Shown: positions 49,436-60,000 of the stretch, one piece after another
How the letters are laid out: each line of letters begins with the position of its first letter
Numbering within the stretch: position 1 is the first letter of the stretch
Source of the DNA: Lewinella sp. W8
Lineage (GTDB): Bacteria; Bacteroidota; Bacteroidia; Chitinophagales; Saprospiraceae
Assembly (NCBI RefSeq): GCF_004375085.3
Contig: NZ_SNAQ03000019.1
Span: 62,001-126,000 of the forward strand
DNA length: 64,000 nucleotides
Direction: 5' to 3'
Notes under the pieces: model-generated
What the model saw: the letters and a program-made list of their open reading frames with translations, nothing else
The model's database searches: none
Told to the model about the DNA's origin: nothing
Program-made: the position numbers and the translations under genes

Positions 49436-49845
49436 ACGCGAAACGGTCTTGGTGCTGCCAACCCGAAGGTCAGCGCATCTTTTGGCGAACAGCAAAGGTA
49501 ACAAACCGCTTCCGATCAGGATTATTGCCCAGCTGACCAAAGTATGAAAATGACGAATATCAGTCCCTTGGGCTGCCATTACGGACAGAAGATCAGAAAT
49601 ACGAATCCCATTGAACCCCACGGTCATTGCTCTACGAGATTCACCCGGCACCTGCGCGCTAGCGCCCTCGTGCTCAGCCGGGGTCCGCTACAAAAGGTCA
49701 GGACCCTCGTTCTCGGCCGGGACTTGCGCGCCCATTTTCTGCTGATTCGATTCCCACTAGACGCCCGACCGACCGAAATCCACCGGCGGATGGACACCTT
49801 CCCTTCCCCAAGCCGTAACTTGCCGCCAATCGGAAACCACCACCC
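49436..49845. other. Intergenic without supported gene
   Basis: 410 bp. A short frame (49544-49849) has arginine/proline-rich, non-coding-like content. Only a GTAACTTG promoter-like box at 49815-49822, 24 nt before the recQ TTG, is supported. Confidence 0.5.
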
Positions 49846-51747
49846 TTGACTCCCGAAGAAATTCTGCAGAAGTACTGGGGCTACCCTTCCTTTCGGCCCG
49901 GGCAGAAGGAAATCATTCAGTCCGTCCTGGAGGGAAAAGATACGCTGGCGCTCCTGCCCACGGGCGGGGGTAAAAGCCTGTGTTTTCAGGTGCCGGCCCT
50001 GGCCCGGGAAGGCGTCACCATCGTGGTTTCTCCCCTGATTGCGTTGATGAAGGACCAGGTCCGGCAACTGCGCGACCGCGGCATCATTGCCGAAGCCATC
50101 TACAGCGGCATGCGGCCAGCGGACATTGACCGGGTGCTGGACAATGCCGTGTACGGAAATACCAAGTTGCTCTACCTGAGTCCGGAACGGCTCACCACGG
50201 ACCTGGCCCGGGTGCGGATTCAAAAAATGAAGGTCGCGCTGCTCGCCGTGGACGAAGCCCACTGCATCAGTCAGTGGGGCTACGATTTCCGCCCTCCCTA
50301 CCTGCGCATCGCCGAGATCCGGGAGTTGCTCCCCGGCGTGCCCACCATCGCCGTGACGGCCACCGCCACGCCGGAGGTCGTCCGCGACATTCAGGAAAAA
50401 CTTGCCTTTACGGCCAATCGGTTGGTGTATCAGCAGAGCTTCGGTCGGGAAAACCTCGCCTACGTGGTGCGCCGCCCCGAAGCCAAGGAGACCCAACTCC
50501 TCAGGGTACTTTCCGGAGTATCCGGCTCCAGTATTGTGTACGTCCGCAGCCGGGGTATGACCAAACAACTGGCGCTGCAACTGCGCCGCCGCGGCATCGC
50601 CGCGGCCAGCTACCACGCCGGGCTGGACCCCCCGGAGAAAGATCGCCGACAGGAAGCCTGGATCCGGGGAGACCTGCGGGTCATCGTCGCCACCAATGCC
50701 TTTGGCATGGGCATCGACAAGGCCAACGTACGGAGCGTCATCCACTACGGTCCGCCGGACAGTCCCGAAGCCTACTTTCAGGAAGCCGGCCGGGGCGGCC
50801 GGGACGGCCAACTGAGCTACGCCGTGATGCTCTATCACCCCACGGACGGCGAGCGGCTAAAGAAACAGTTCGAGCTCTCCTTCCCCGAAGTATCCGACAT
50901 CAAACGCGTCTACCGGGCCCTGGGCAGCCACTTCCAGCTGGCCGTCGGCGGAGGTAAAGGAACCGCCTACGACTTCGACATTGCGGCCTTCTCGGCCACC
51001 TTTGGCTTCGACGTCCGGCAGGCCTACAGCGCCCTGAAAGCTCTGGAACGGGCCGGCTTCCTGCTACTGACGGATGCCGTTTACCAGCCCGCCAGCCTGC
51101 AGTTTATCGTCACTAAGGAGCGACTGTACGACTACCAGATCAAGCACCGCACCACGGATAAACTGATCAAGTCGATCCTCCGCACCTCCCAGGGCGCCTT
51201 CCTCAATCCCGTGCAGCTCCGGGAGGGCGCCCTGGCCAACTTTCTGGAAATCTCGTTGGAAGAATTGCAGCGGACCTTTCAGAAGATGAAGGCCGAGGGT
51301 ATCATTGACTACTTCCCCACCAAGGAAAGCCCCCAGCTGGTGTTCATGGAAGAACGTATTGACGCCGATAATCTGCGCTTCGACGTTAAGCAGTATCATT
51401 TTTTGCGGGACCGCGCCCGGCAACGAATCGAGACGATGATCACCTACGCCGAAATGCATTCGGGATGCCGATCCCAACGCTTACTGCAGTTCTTCGGGGA
51501 AACGGACGCTCCCGTCTGTGGACTTTGCGACCTCTGCCGAAGCCAGCGCGAATCCGCCTCAACCCCATCCCCCGCGGAGGTCTTACGGATGCTCCGGGAG
51601 CGGCTGACGAACGAGACCGGCGTCGATCAGGAACACTTGCTGCGGGAGTTTCGGGAGCGGGGCGTCCGCGACATTGGCGAGCACCTCCAACGGATGTTGC
51701 AAGAAGGTGTGTTGCTGCAGGAAAACGGTACGATCAGGCTGCCATGA
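49846..51747 (+). CDS. recQ: ATP-dependent DNA helicase RecQ
   Basis: A 633-residue protein; TTG start, MTPEEILQKYWGYPSFRPGQKEII. Walker A LPTGGGKS, DEAH box DEAHCISQWGYDFRP, motif VI RAGRGGRDG-type. A C-terminal zinc-binding RQC domain (CRSQRLLQFFGE ... CGLCDLC) is present. It unwinds DNA in recombinational repair. No ATG fits before the conserved N-terminus. Confidence 0.93.
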   Translation: MTPEEILQKYWGYPSFRPGQKEIIQSVLEGKDTLALLPTGGGKSLCFQVPALAREGVTIVVSPLIALMKDQVRQLRDRGIIAEAIYSGMRPADIDRVLDNAVYGNTKLLYLSPERLTTDLARVRIQKMKVALLAVDEAHCISQWGYDFRPPYLRIAEIRELLPGVPTIAVTATATPEVVRDIQEKLAFTANRLVYQQSFGRENLAYVVRRPEAKETQLLRVLSGVSGSSIVYVRSRGMTKQLALQLRRRGIAAASYHAGLDPPEKDRRQEAWIRGDLRVIVATNAFGMGIDKANVRSVIHYGPPDSPEAYFQEAGRGGRDGQLSYAVMLYHPTDGERLKKQFELSFPEVSDIKRVYRALGSHFQLAVGGGKGTAYDFDIAAFSATFGFDVRQAYSALKALERAGFLLLTDAVYQPASLQFIVTKERLYDYQIKHRTTDKLIKSILRTSQGAFLNPVQLREGALANFLEISLEELQRTFQKMKAEGIIDYFPTKESPQLVFMEERIDADNLRFDVKQYHFLRDRARQRIETMITYAEMHSGCRSQRLLQFFGETDAPVCGLCDLCRSQRESASTPSPAEVLRMLRERLTNETGVDQEHLLREFRERGVRDIGEHLQRMLQEGVLLQENGTIRLP

Positions 51748-52826
51748 AAATACTCTGCACCGTCACCAACGATTTGCGCCACGATCAGCGCATGGACCGC
51801 ATCTGTACGGCCCTGGTGGCCGCGGGCCACGAGGTAACGCTGGTGGGGCGATTACGCCCGGACAGTCGGCCGCTCCCCGATCGTCCGTACCGGCAATACC
51901 GGATTCGGTGCCGCCGGGAGTACGGGAAGTTGTTCTATCTCGAATACAATTATCGCCTGTGGCGCACGCTGCGGCGGTGGCCCTTTGACGCAATCTGCGC
52001 CGTTGACCTGGATACGCTGCTGGCGGGCTATCTCCTCACGCGGGGTGATGGCCAGCGACTGGTGTACGACGCCCACGAGTGGTTCAGTGAGACGCCGGAG
52101 GTCGTTGATCGTCCTCTGGTGCGGGCCATCTGGCGTAGCCTCGGCCGGTGGTTGGTGCCCAAAACGGACGCACGCTACACCGTGGCGCCCCAGTTGGCCG
52201 GGGAGTTAGCGCGGGATTACGGGGTGGCCTTTGGCACGGTGCGTAACCTTCCCCTGGCGCAGGATAAGGGCCCGGCTTCCGGCGCTCCGGGCATCATCCT
52301 TTACCAGGGAATGTTCAATCCCGGACGGGGCCTGGAGGCGGCCATCGAAGCCATGCGGTGGATTCCCGAGGGGGAGTTGTGGCTGGTGGGAGAAGGACCA
52401 TTATTGGGCGCGTTGCGCAGGTGCAGTGAACGGCATGGGGTAGCCGAGCGGGTGAAGTTTCTGGGCTTCCGCCCTCCGGCGGAGCTTCCGGCCCTCACGC
52501 AGCAAGCGTGGCTCGGACTTAACCTGCTGGAAAACAGCAGTCCGTCCTACTACTACAGCCTGGCCAACAAGGCGCTGGACTACGTCCAGGCGGGCCTACC
52601 CTCCATCCAGATGGACTTCCCCGAATACCGCCACCTGAACGATCAGTACGCCTGTTTCCGGTTGGTCTCTACCCTGTCCCCCAGAGAGCTTGCCTCACAA
52701 ATTAATGCCCTGCTCCGGGACGAGGACGCCTACCGGGCCCTGCAAGAAAACTGTCGGCGGGCGGGCCGGGAACTGCACTGGGAGCGGGAAATTCCGCGCT
52801 TATTGGAGATTTGGGGGAGACTTTAG
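51744..52826 (+). CDS. GT4-like glycosyltransferase
   Basis: A 360-residue GT-B protein: MKILCTVTNDLRHDQRMDRICTALVAAGHEVTLVG (Rossmann N-term), then LYQGMFNPGRGLEAAIEAMR and LVGEGPLLGALR. Overlaps recQ by ATGA, so co-transcribed. Donor and acceptor sugars unknown. Confidence 0.85.
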   Translation: MKILCTVTNDLRHDQRMDRICTALVAAGHEVTLVGRLRPDSRPLPDRPYRQYRIRCRREYGKLFYLEYNYRLWRTLRRWPFDAICAVDLDTLLAGYLLTRGDGQRLVYDAHEWFSETPEVVDRPLVRAIWRSLGRWLVPKTDARYTVAPQLAGELARDYGVAFGTVRNLPLAQDKGPASGAPGIILYQGMFNPGRGLEAAIEAMRWIPEGELWLVGEGPLLGALRRCSERHGVAERVKFLGFRPPAELPALTQQAWLGLNLLENSSPSYYYSLANKALDYVQAGLPSIQMDFPEYRHLNDQYACFRLVSTLSPRELASQINALLRDEDAYRALQENCRRAGRELHWEREIPRLLEIWGRL

Positions 52827-52920
52827 CGATTTTTTTGAAGCGCTGAAATTCGGAACAACATAATTAGGTGGTTGAAGACTATACCTTCTCCTAAAGGTCC
52901 ACAGAATCCATTAGGCTGAA

Positions 52921-53520
52921 CTATTCTAAAAATTCTTGGATAGCTTGCGCTAAACGATATACTTGGGTCACGTTACGCGGAGGAAGTAAATGATCTTTTC
53001 GGGTATCGAGGGAAGCAGCGCGTTCAATTGCCAGGTGCAGATTCTTTACCGCCTCTTCAGGTCGATACCCATTATTTGCCGCACAGACTTCCTTCAAAGC
53101 GGTTTTCATCTCTTTACTCCCTCCATCAAAGTCTTCCGGCAAATCAGCAAAGTGCAGATATAGCCATAACTCAAAGCAGGGATTGCTGATGGTAAGTCCC
53201 CACCCCTTATCGTCACAAGCGCGACGAACCTCCATTAATTGCTTCTCACTCCAGCGGTCGGTGTCTAACACAATCCATAATTGATCATCTCGTTCAAGTT
53301 GCCCCTGAGTAACGAAATCAATTGCACGGCGGAGAGCGTGGACGGGAGCAGAACTCGTTCGATCGGGTGGCGGCAGAGGAAGCACCCTCACTCTTCTTTG
53401 CTTGGCCGCAAGCTTAGTAAAATAATCTACTTCGGTTACGGCACCTTCAGGAACAATAACAAAAGTTCTTCGGTCCCTGAAAGCACCATCTACCCTTTTA
53501 TATCCGCGCCGCTTACTCAT
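52921..53520 (-). CDS. rloB: RloB family TOPRIM-like protein (AbiLii-like)
   Basis: A 199-residue protein. VPEGAVTEVDYF (Glu) and VLDTDRW (DxD) match the TOPRIM-like catalytic core of RloB, often paired with RloA in restriction and abortive infection loci. Start MSKRRGYKRV is preferred: it lies just inside the 3' end of the upstream ATPase gene. Confidence 0.75.
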   Translation of the reverse strand: MSKRRGYKRVDGAFRDRRTFVIVPEGAVTEVDYFTKLAAKQRRVRVLPLPPPDRTSSAPVHALRRAIDFVTQGQLERDDQLWIVLDTDRWSEKQLMEVRRACDDKGWGLTISNPCFELWLYLHFADLPEDFDGGSKEMKTALKEVCAANNGYRPEEAVKNLHLAIERAASLDTRKDHLLPPRNVTQVYRLAQAIQEFLE

Positions 53521-54862
53521 ATTCGGCAGCTCTCCTTTCCAGTGAGAAGTAGGGGGATAATTGTGGGGTTCCACCAAAACGTCCAAATAGATAATTCTTC
53601 CTTAAATCGGTATCGTTACGTGATTTGTAGTCGCTTAAGGGATAGATTTCGCTATTCCCTTGAGCTGTTTTATTCATTAAATGAATTTCATCTCTACGAA
53701 ATATCTCTTGACTAAGTAAGTTGTCCTCGTGGGTTGTAAAGATGAGCTGCCCCTTAGTATCACTACTCATAAATACTCGAATTAGGTGATCAAGCAGGCT
53801 GGGATGAAGAGACCTGCCTATCTCGTCAATTACTATTACCGCCGGCATGTCCTTCAAACTTCTCCAAAGTGGAAGGAAATCCAGGACACGTCGTGTACCA
53901 TCTGACTCTTCACGAATTGAGAATTTAATTGGAGTTCCATCTGCCGTTTCGTGGAAAAGGACTGCCCGATAAACAATTACCTCGTCACCTTCTAGCCGTA
54001 AAAGCAGTTCTTCACCGTAGACATTCATCTTTACATAATCAAGCCCTTGGTGAAGTGCTTGAAGAACTTCTTGCTTTTTCTGCTCGTCATCTAATCCGAA
54101 AAATGTTTCAAAGGGCATCCGATCTAGAGACATATCGGTAACCCCGGTATCCATAGTCTTTAGCAGGTTCTGCCCAAAGTCTCTGAATCCTTTATCCTTG
54201 TAAAGGAGCTCAGCAATATTTATGAAGTTGTCATTGGGCTGAATTACCACGAAATAATCCTTAAACCAATTGTAAGCTTGCCGTAACTCCGGGAAGGCAT
54301 CATTATGAGCTAGAATTTTAAGTAAAGAGCCTGTCGGAGTGAGTACCTCTTTAAAATAAATATTGATACGCGCCTTGTCTTCATCGGTTTGCTGATACCG
54401 AGGATCAATAAAGATTTTCGGTTCCTCCCCAATGGTTGAAAGACTAAAAAGAACTTCCCGATGATTATCCTCAGGATGAAGGATGGATAATTTCTCTTTA
54501 GTTACCCGAGTTCGCGTTGCCGACATCTCGTAAGAGAAATAAGTTCCTTCGTGGAAAAACTCAATTTCAAAGTTGGATGGCTGCTTAATTCGATCAGAGT
54601 CAAGTCGGAAGGGGCTGACCATAGTCAAGCCACTATGTAAATCACCTTTGACCGCAAAATCTCGGATTAAAGCCATTGCCTTAACGAGATTTGACTTTCC
54701 CGATCCATTGGCCCCGTAAATCGCAGCAGTTTTTAGCAGGTCGACCTGAGGGGTATGGTATATGTGATCTTTTTTCTCCCTGAGACGCGTATAAGGGAAA
54801 GGAGTAAAGTCGATCTCACTAGAGAAAGAGAGAAAATTTTCAACTACGAAGCGCAACAGCAT
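53513..54862 (-). CDS. rloA: RloA family AAA ATPase (AbiLi-like)
   Basis: A 449-residue protein starting MLLRFVVENFLSFSSEIDF. Walker A GANGSGKSNLVKA near residue 51-63, Walker B VIVIDEIGRSLHPSLLDHL and FTTHEDNLL (SMC/ABC-like AAA_15/21). With RloB it forms an AbiL-like pair known or suspected to act in phage defence. Its base composition is much less GC-rich than neighbours, so it was probably acquired. Confidence 0.8.
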   Translation of the reverse strand: MLLRFVVENFLSFSSEIDFTPFPYTRLREKKDHIYHTPQVDLLKTAAIYGANGSGKSNLVKAMALIRDFAVKGDLHSGLTMVSPFRLDSDRIKQPSNFEIEFFHEGTYFSYEMSATRTRVTKEKLSILHPEDNHREVLFSLSTIGEEPKIFIDPRYQQTDEDKARINIYFKEVLTPTGSLLKILAHNDAFPELRQAYNWFKDYFVVIQPNDNFINIAELLYKDKGFRDFGQNLLKTMDTGVTDMSLDRMPFETFFGLDDEQKKQEVLQALHQGLDYVKMNVYGEELLLRLEGDEVIVYRAVLFHETADGTPIKFSIREESDGTRRVLDFLPLWRSLKDMPAVIVIDEIGRSLHPSLLDHLIRVFMSSDTKGQLIFTTHEDNLLSQEIFRRDEIHLMNKTAQGNSEIYPLSDYKSRNDTDLRKNYLFGRFGGTPQLSPYFSLERRAAEYE

Positions 54863-55072
54863 AAAAAGATATTATCACGTTAACAACGCTACTTTACGTC
54901 TAAATATACACTAAAGCGCCCATTTTTGATCAAAAACGTGAAATAATCTCATTTACACACTAGACAAGTTCTTCCTTTACATGCGTCCACGGAAAGGAGC
55001 TAGATTCTTTGGCGAAGGAACAGATAAATGAGCGCCAACTTGTAATTCTCTTGGACAGACAGTGTAGGTGCC

Positions 55073-55696
55073 CTAAGCCTCCACCCCCTTCTCCAGTCGC
55101 TTCAGCACCTCCACCACTTCGGCCTGGGTGGTGGCCGTCTTGTCCCGGGCGTACCAGGTGTGCAGCGCCACGTTGAAGGCATCGTAGTCCTTATCGGGAG
55201 AAGGATCCTTTTTGTAGTCCATCACCATCTGCTGGGCCGGCGCGGGGCGCGGACCCCAGTGGGTGATGACTTCCAGGGTTTCCGGATGCAGAAAAATGAT
55301 GATGGGGATGCCCCGGGCACCGTTGGTCAGGAAGAGGTCCATGAGTTCCTGGTTTTCGTCCCGCAGCACGAGTTTAAGGTCCAGGTGACGGGAAAGTTCG
55401 GCCAGGTGATTGAAGAGGGGCAAGAGCTGGGCGGCATCTCCGCACCAACCCTCCGTAATGGCCAGCATGAGGTAGTTGCCCGACAGCCCTTCCATGGCTT
55501 CCTCCAGGGCTTCGGTGAAGCGCGACCGGCGATCCAGCCGGTTCATCCGGGACTGATTCTGCACCGCGGCGTCCAGGTAGGTCTTGGTCTGGTTCGGTCC
55601 GGTGGTCTTGCCCTCCGCCAGTAGGTCGGTCAGCAGCTTCCGGTACTCGGCGTAGGTCATGGCCCCGGCCAGGGCCGCTTCAATGATGTGCTTCAT
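55073..55696 (-). CDS. Thioredoxin-fold family protein
   Basis: A 207-residue protein. EGWCGDAAQLLPLFN is the single-cysteine WCGDA active site of the Thioredoxin_9 group (PF14595-like). It may act as a reductase or monothiol exchanger. The intergenic region 54863-55072 holds nothing else. Confidence 0.78.
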   Translation of the reverse strand: MKHIIEAALAGAMTYAEYRKLLTDLLAEGKTTGPNQTKTYLDAAVQNQSRMNRLDRRSRFTEALEEAMEGLSGNYLMLAITEGWCGDAAQLLPLFNHLAELSRHLDLKLVLRDENQELMDLFLTNGARGIPIIIFLHPETLEVITHWGPRPAPAQQMVMDYKKDPSPDKDYDAFNVALHTWYARDKTATTQAEVVEVLKRLEKGVEA

Positions 55697-55765
55697 GCGG
55701 GGGAAACATCACTGGGCGCCAATCGGTTCCCGGCGGGTGCAGTGGCTACTGTCCGGAACCGACAG

Positions 55766-56941
55766 TTAAAAGACGAGAGCAATTTTTCCGCCCTCAATTT
55801 TCATACTGAGGGAATCAAAGTGCTCGACCCAGTGGACGTAATCGTCGCCCAACAGTTTTCTTCGCCAACCACTACCCAGGATGCTTTCGCGTACCTCCGG
55901 ATCCTTCTTCATGCGCTTGATGGCGTTGCGGGGCATGATGAGGGCGTGGCTGATGTCCGCCTCGCTGGCCCGGTACTTCATGATCAGGTACAGGAGTTCG
56001 ATCAGCATATCGTCTTCCTCTTCTTCCCGGGAAGACCGCTGGATGCTGTTGATGATGGCCTTCTCCTCGTCCGTTGCGGGCCGGTTGTACATCTCGATGA
56101 AGTCATCCCCGAAGCGCTTGATAGTCTTCTGGGGTAAACGGCGATTTTCCAGCATGGCGTCCTTACCGCCCTTCACGCCCCGGGTCAGTTGGGAGATGAC
56201 GCGGCTCTGCAGAATCATTTCCTTGCTGTAATCCTTGCGCTCGGCCATGGCCCGGCGCCACTCATAGAGCCGCAGCAGGAAGAGCCGCTCGGCGGTGCGC
56301 GCCGAGCGCGCCAGGTTACTGTTGAGGAACTCGTGGTTCGGGTCGCGGTGGTAGTAACTGGACTGAGCCATGAGTCCGCATTCCTCCAGCGCCCAGTCAA
56401 GTCTTCCGTTTTCGGTCAGCTTCTCGGTGATCTTATCGTACAACTCCTTCAGGAAGAGGACGTCGTCGAGGGCGTAGCGAATTTGCTTGGCGCTCATGGG
56501 GCGTTGCGACCAGTCGGTGACCGCGTACCCCTTACCGAGTCGGGTGCCCGTTTCGGCCTCCACCAGCTTGGCAAAGCTCATCGGATACCGGTGGCCGATG
56601 AAGCCGGCCGCCACCTGGGTGTCGAACACGTTTTTGGGGACAATCCCGAATTGTTGGTTCAGCAGGCGGTAGTCGTTGTCTCCCGCATGGGTGATCTTGA
56701 CGACCTCGGGGTCCGTGAGAAAGTCCAGGAAGGGAGTGAGGTCTTTAATTGCGATGGGGTCAATGAGGTAGATCCCCCGATCGCAACTGACCTGAATGAG
56801 GCACAGGAGCGTGAAGTATCGCTTCTCGCCAATAAACTCCGTATCAAACCCAAGCCAGGTAATTCCCCGTAGGGATGAGGCGAACTCTTCCAGGGCCTCA
56901 AAGGTGTCGATGAAAGTATATTGTCGGGCCGGAGCGCTCAT
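55766..56941 (-). CDS. rnd: Ribonuclease D
   Basis: A 391-residue DEDDy exonuclease: GFDTEFIGEKRYF, HAGDNDYRLL and YALDDVLFLKELY supply the four acidic residues and Tyr; HRDC domains follow. It trims RNA 3' ends, including tRNA. Start MSAPARQYTFIDT chosen; a longer frame to 57283 gives a basic, non-coding leader. Confidence 0.88.
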   Translation of the reverse strand: MSAPARQYTFIDTFEALEEFASSLRGITWLGFDTEFIGEKRYFTLLCLIQVSCDRGIYLIDPIAIKDLTPFLDFLTDPEVVKITHAGDNDYRLLNQQFGIVPKNVFDTQVAAGFIGHRYPMSFAKLVEAETGTRLGKGYAVTDWSQRPMSAKQIRYALDDVLFLKELYDKITEKLTENGRLDWALEECGLMAQSSYYHRDPNHEFLNSNLARSARTAERLFLLRLYEWRRAMAERKDYSKEMILQSRVISQLTRGVKGGKDAMLENRRLPQKTIKRFGDDFIEMYNRPATDEEKAIINSIQRSSREEEEDDMLIELLYLIMKYRASEADISHALIMPRNAIKRMKKDPEVRESILGSGWRRKLLGDDYVHWVEHFDSLSMKIEGGKIALVF

Positions 56942-57053
56942 ATATCTAATTTGAACGGCCGAAGGTAAGGGATTTGCACACCAGCAGCAAACACCAGGTC
57001 GTTGTATGTGTTTATTATTCATCTGAATTGACCATCTTATCCAGCTACTGACC

Positions 57054-60000
57054 ATGAAAATTCTCAAACGACTGCTCCTCGGTATTTTTATTTTTCTATC
57101 GCTTGCGGTCGTATTCCTCCTCGTGGCTCCCGTCATCTTTAAGGATGAGATCATCGCCAACGTCCAGCGTAGCATCAACGGCTCCATCAACGCCGAAGTC
57201 AGTGCCGGCGATGTTAACCTCAGCTTTTTCCGCAGCTTCCCCAAGGTCAGTCTGCTCATTGAAGACTTTGCGGTCGTGGGCACCGATACCTTCGCGGGCT
57301 ACACCCTGGCGGAGGGGAAAAGTGCCCAGGTTGATCTGGGACTGTTTTCGGTGCTGCAGGGCGACGGCAACTACCTCATTGACGCCGTTTATTTTGATCA
57401 GCCGACGGTCAATCTGCTGGTGCTTGGTCCGGACCTGGCCAACTACCTCATCGTTCCCGAAACCGATCAGTCGGCACCACCCGAAGACGTGGCACCTGCG
57501 TCAGCCAAAATTGAACTGGACCACTTTGAAATTAACCAGGGCACCTTCGTCTACGACGACCGCACCACCGAAACCTACGTGGAAATTCACGGACTGGAAA
57601 CCACCGGCGACGGCGATTTCGCCGCCACCGTTTTCGATCTGGACACCCAGTCGGAAGCCGAAAGCCTGACGGTGCGCCAGGGTGGCATTACCTACCTGAA
57701 TGAAGTACACACCGTGGCGGACGCCATCGTGGGGGTCGACCTGGACCAGCAGCGCTATACCTTCAAGGAAAACGAAGTCTTACTCAACGCCCTGCCCCTG
57801 GAGTTTTCCGGGAGTATGGACCTGGAAGACAACGACGACATCGTTTTTGACCTCAGTTACCGCGCCCCGCTCAACGAATTCCGGCAGATCTGGAGCATGA
57901 TTCCCTCGGCCTACACCGAGGGCTACGAGCGGATTCAGACCAGTGGCACCTTTAGTCTGGAAGGCACCGTGACGGGCCCCTACAACGGCACCACCAATAC
58001 CTACCCGGCCTTCACCGTGCAGAGTACCATCAACGACGGAGCGGTACAGTACCCCGGTCGGCCGGTGGGCCTGAAGGACATCAACGCTCAGCTGCAGATC
58101 AACAGCCCCAGTAGCGATCTCGACCAAATGGTGATCGACATCCCCCGACTGAGCCTGAACCTCGGCGGGGACGTATTCCGCGGCAATTTACGCCTGGCGA
58201 CCCTCAACAGTGACCCCAATGTAAACGCCCGGATCGACGGCAAGATCGACCTCAACAAATGGTCCCAGGCCATTCCCCTCGAAGGGGTACGGGAGCTTGC
58301 GGGCCTCATCGTGGCCAACGTCACGCTGAACAACGTCCGGCAGAGCGTCCTCAATGCCGGCCGCTACGATGACGTCGGCGTTTCCGGCACGCTGGACGTC
58401 AGTGATTTTGCCTACGTTACCGACGAATTACCCCCCGTCAAGATTGACCGGGCTTCGGCGGAGTTTCGGCCCCAAAATCTCGCCATCAACAACTTCACCG
58501 CCCAGCTGGGACGAAGCGACCTAAGTGGTAGCGGAGAAATCACGAATTACCTGGCCTACTTCAGTCCGGAACAAACCATGCGCGGCAACCTCAAGCTGCA
58601 GTCTACCTTCTTTGACGCCAACGAATGGATGCCGGCGGAGGAAACGGAAGCCCAGGACCGGAGCCCGGCGGAAATGACCGCCGCCAGCGCCGACGATGCC
58701 GTGCCCTTCTCCCGCTTTGACTTTGACCTGGACGCCAGCGTTGACCAGCTCGTCTACGACATTTACCGACCGGAGAACATTCGCGCAATTGGAAACCTCA
58801 AACCCAACAACCTGGAAATCGCCACCGCGGAGGCCCGCCTGGGGAACAGTTCCTTCGCCGGCTCCGGCGTGATCCGGAACTTATTCGACTACACCTTTGG
58901 GGAGGGGGTACTGGGCGGCTATCTCTCCATCCGCTCCCCGATGCTTGACCTGGCGGACCTGATGGACGAGGAAGTAGCCGCACCCGCAGGGGAAGCCCCC
59001 GCCGCCGCGGCCGAGAGTGCCGTCATTCCCGTCCCGCAAGACATCAACCTCACGCTGGACGTAGTGGCCGACAAGCTCAAGTACGCCGACGTCAATCTCG
59101 TCGATATGCGCGGACAGCTGCTCGTGCAGGAGGGCCAGGCCATCATTGACCAGGCCAGCGCCAAGTTGCTTGGTGGTCGAATGAATTTTGCCGGAGCCTA
59201 CGACACCTCCGACCCCGGAGACCCGGGCTTCCGCTTCCACTATGATCTACTGTCGCTGGACTTTGCCGAAGCCTTTCGGAGCCTTAATTCCTTCGCGGCA
59301 CTGGCCCCCATTGCCAAGTTCCTCGAGGGTAAGTTCAGCACGGACCTAATCGTGGAGGGTAAACTCGGACAGGACCTCTTCCCCCGGCTGGAAACGCTGG
59401 ACGCGAAGGGGCTCTTCGAAACCGCCGAGACCAGCATTGCGGGTTACAAACCGCTGCGGGTAATCGGTCAGGCCCTCAACATCCAGGAATTCCAGGCCGG
59501 TAATACCCTGAGGGACATCATTGCCACCTTCCAGGTAGAGGACGGGCAGGTGCGCATTGAACCTTTCGACTTCCGGGTGGCCGGCATCGCCATGAACGTC
59601 CAGGGCGTCCACGGCCTCAACCGGCAAATGGATTACCAGATCAAGGCGGATATTCCCCGGGAAATGATCAAGGGTAACATCGTTACCGGAACCGCTCTGG
59701 CCGGGCTGGATCAACTCGCCAACCAGGCCTCCCGCCTGGGGATCAACATCGATCCGGGAGACGTCATCGAGTTGGGCATCAACCTGACGGGAAGCCTCGC
59801 GGACCCCAAGCCCACCTTCAAGCTACTGGGCACCAACGGCTCGGCCGGGAACCTGGGGGATGTCGTAGCCGGTGCGGTGGAAGACCGCGTCCGCGGCGAA
59901 ATCGACACCCTCCGATCAACCGTCGAACGGGAAGTCAATGACCGGGTAGCCGCCGTGCAGAACCAGGCACAACAGAGAATTGACAGCCTGCGCAACGTCG

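Noticed and set aside
49624-50838. Long minus-strand frame over recQ
   Set aside because: A high-GC shadow of the conserved recQ frame; glycine/valine/histidine-rich, no domain.
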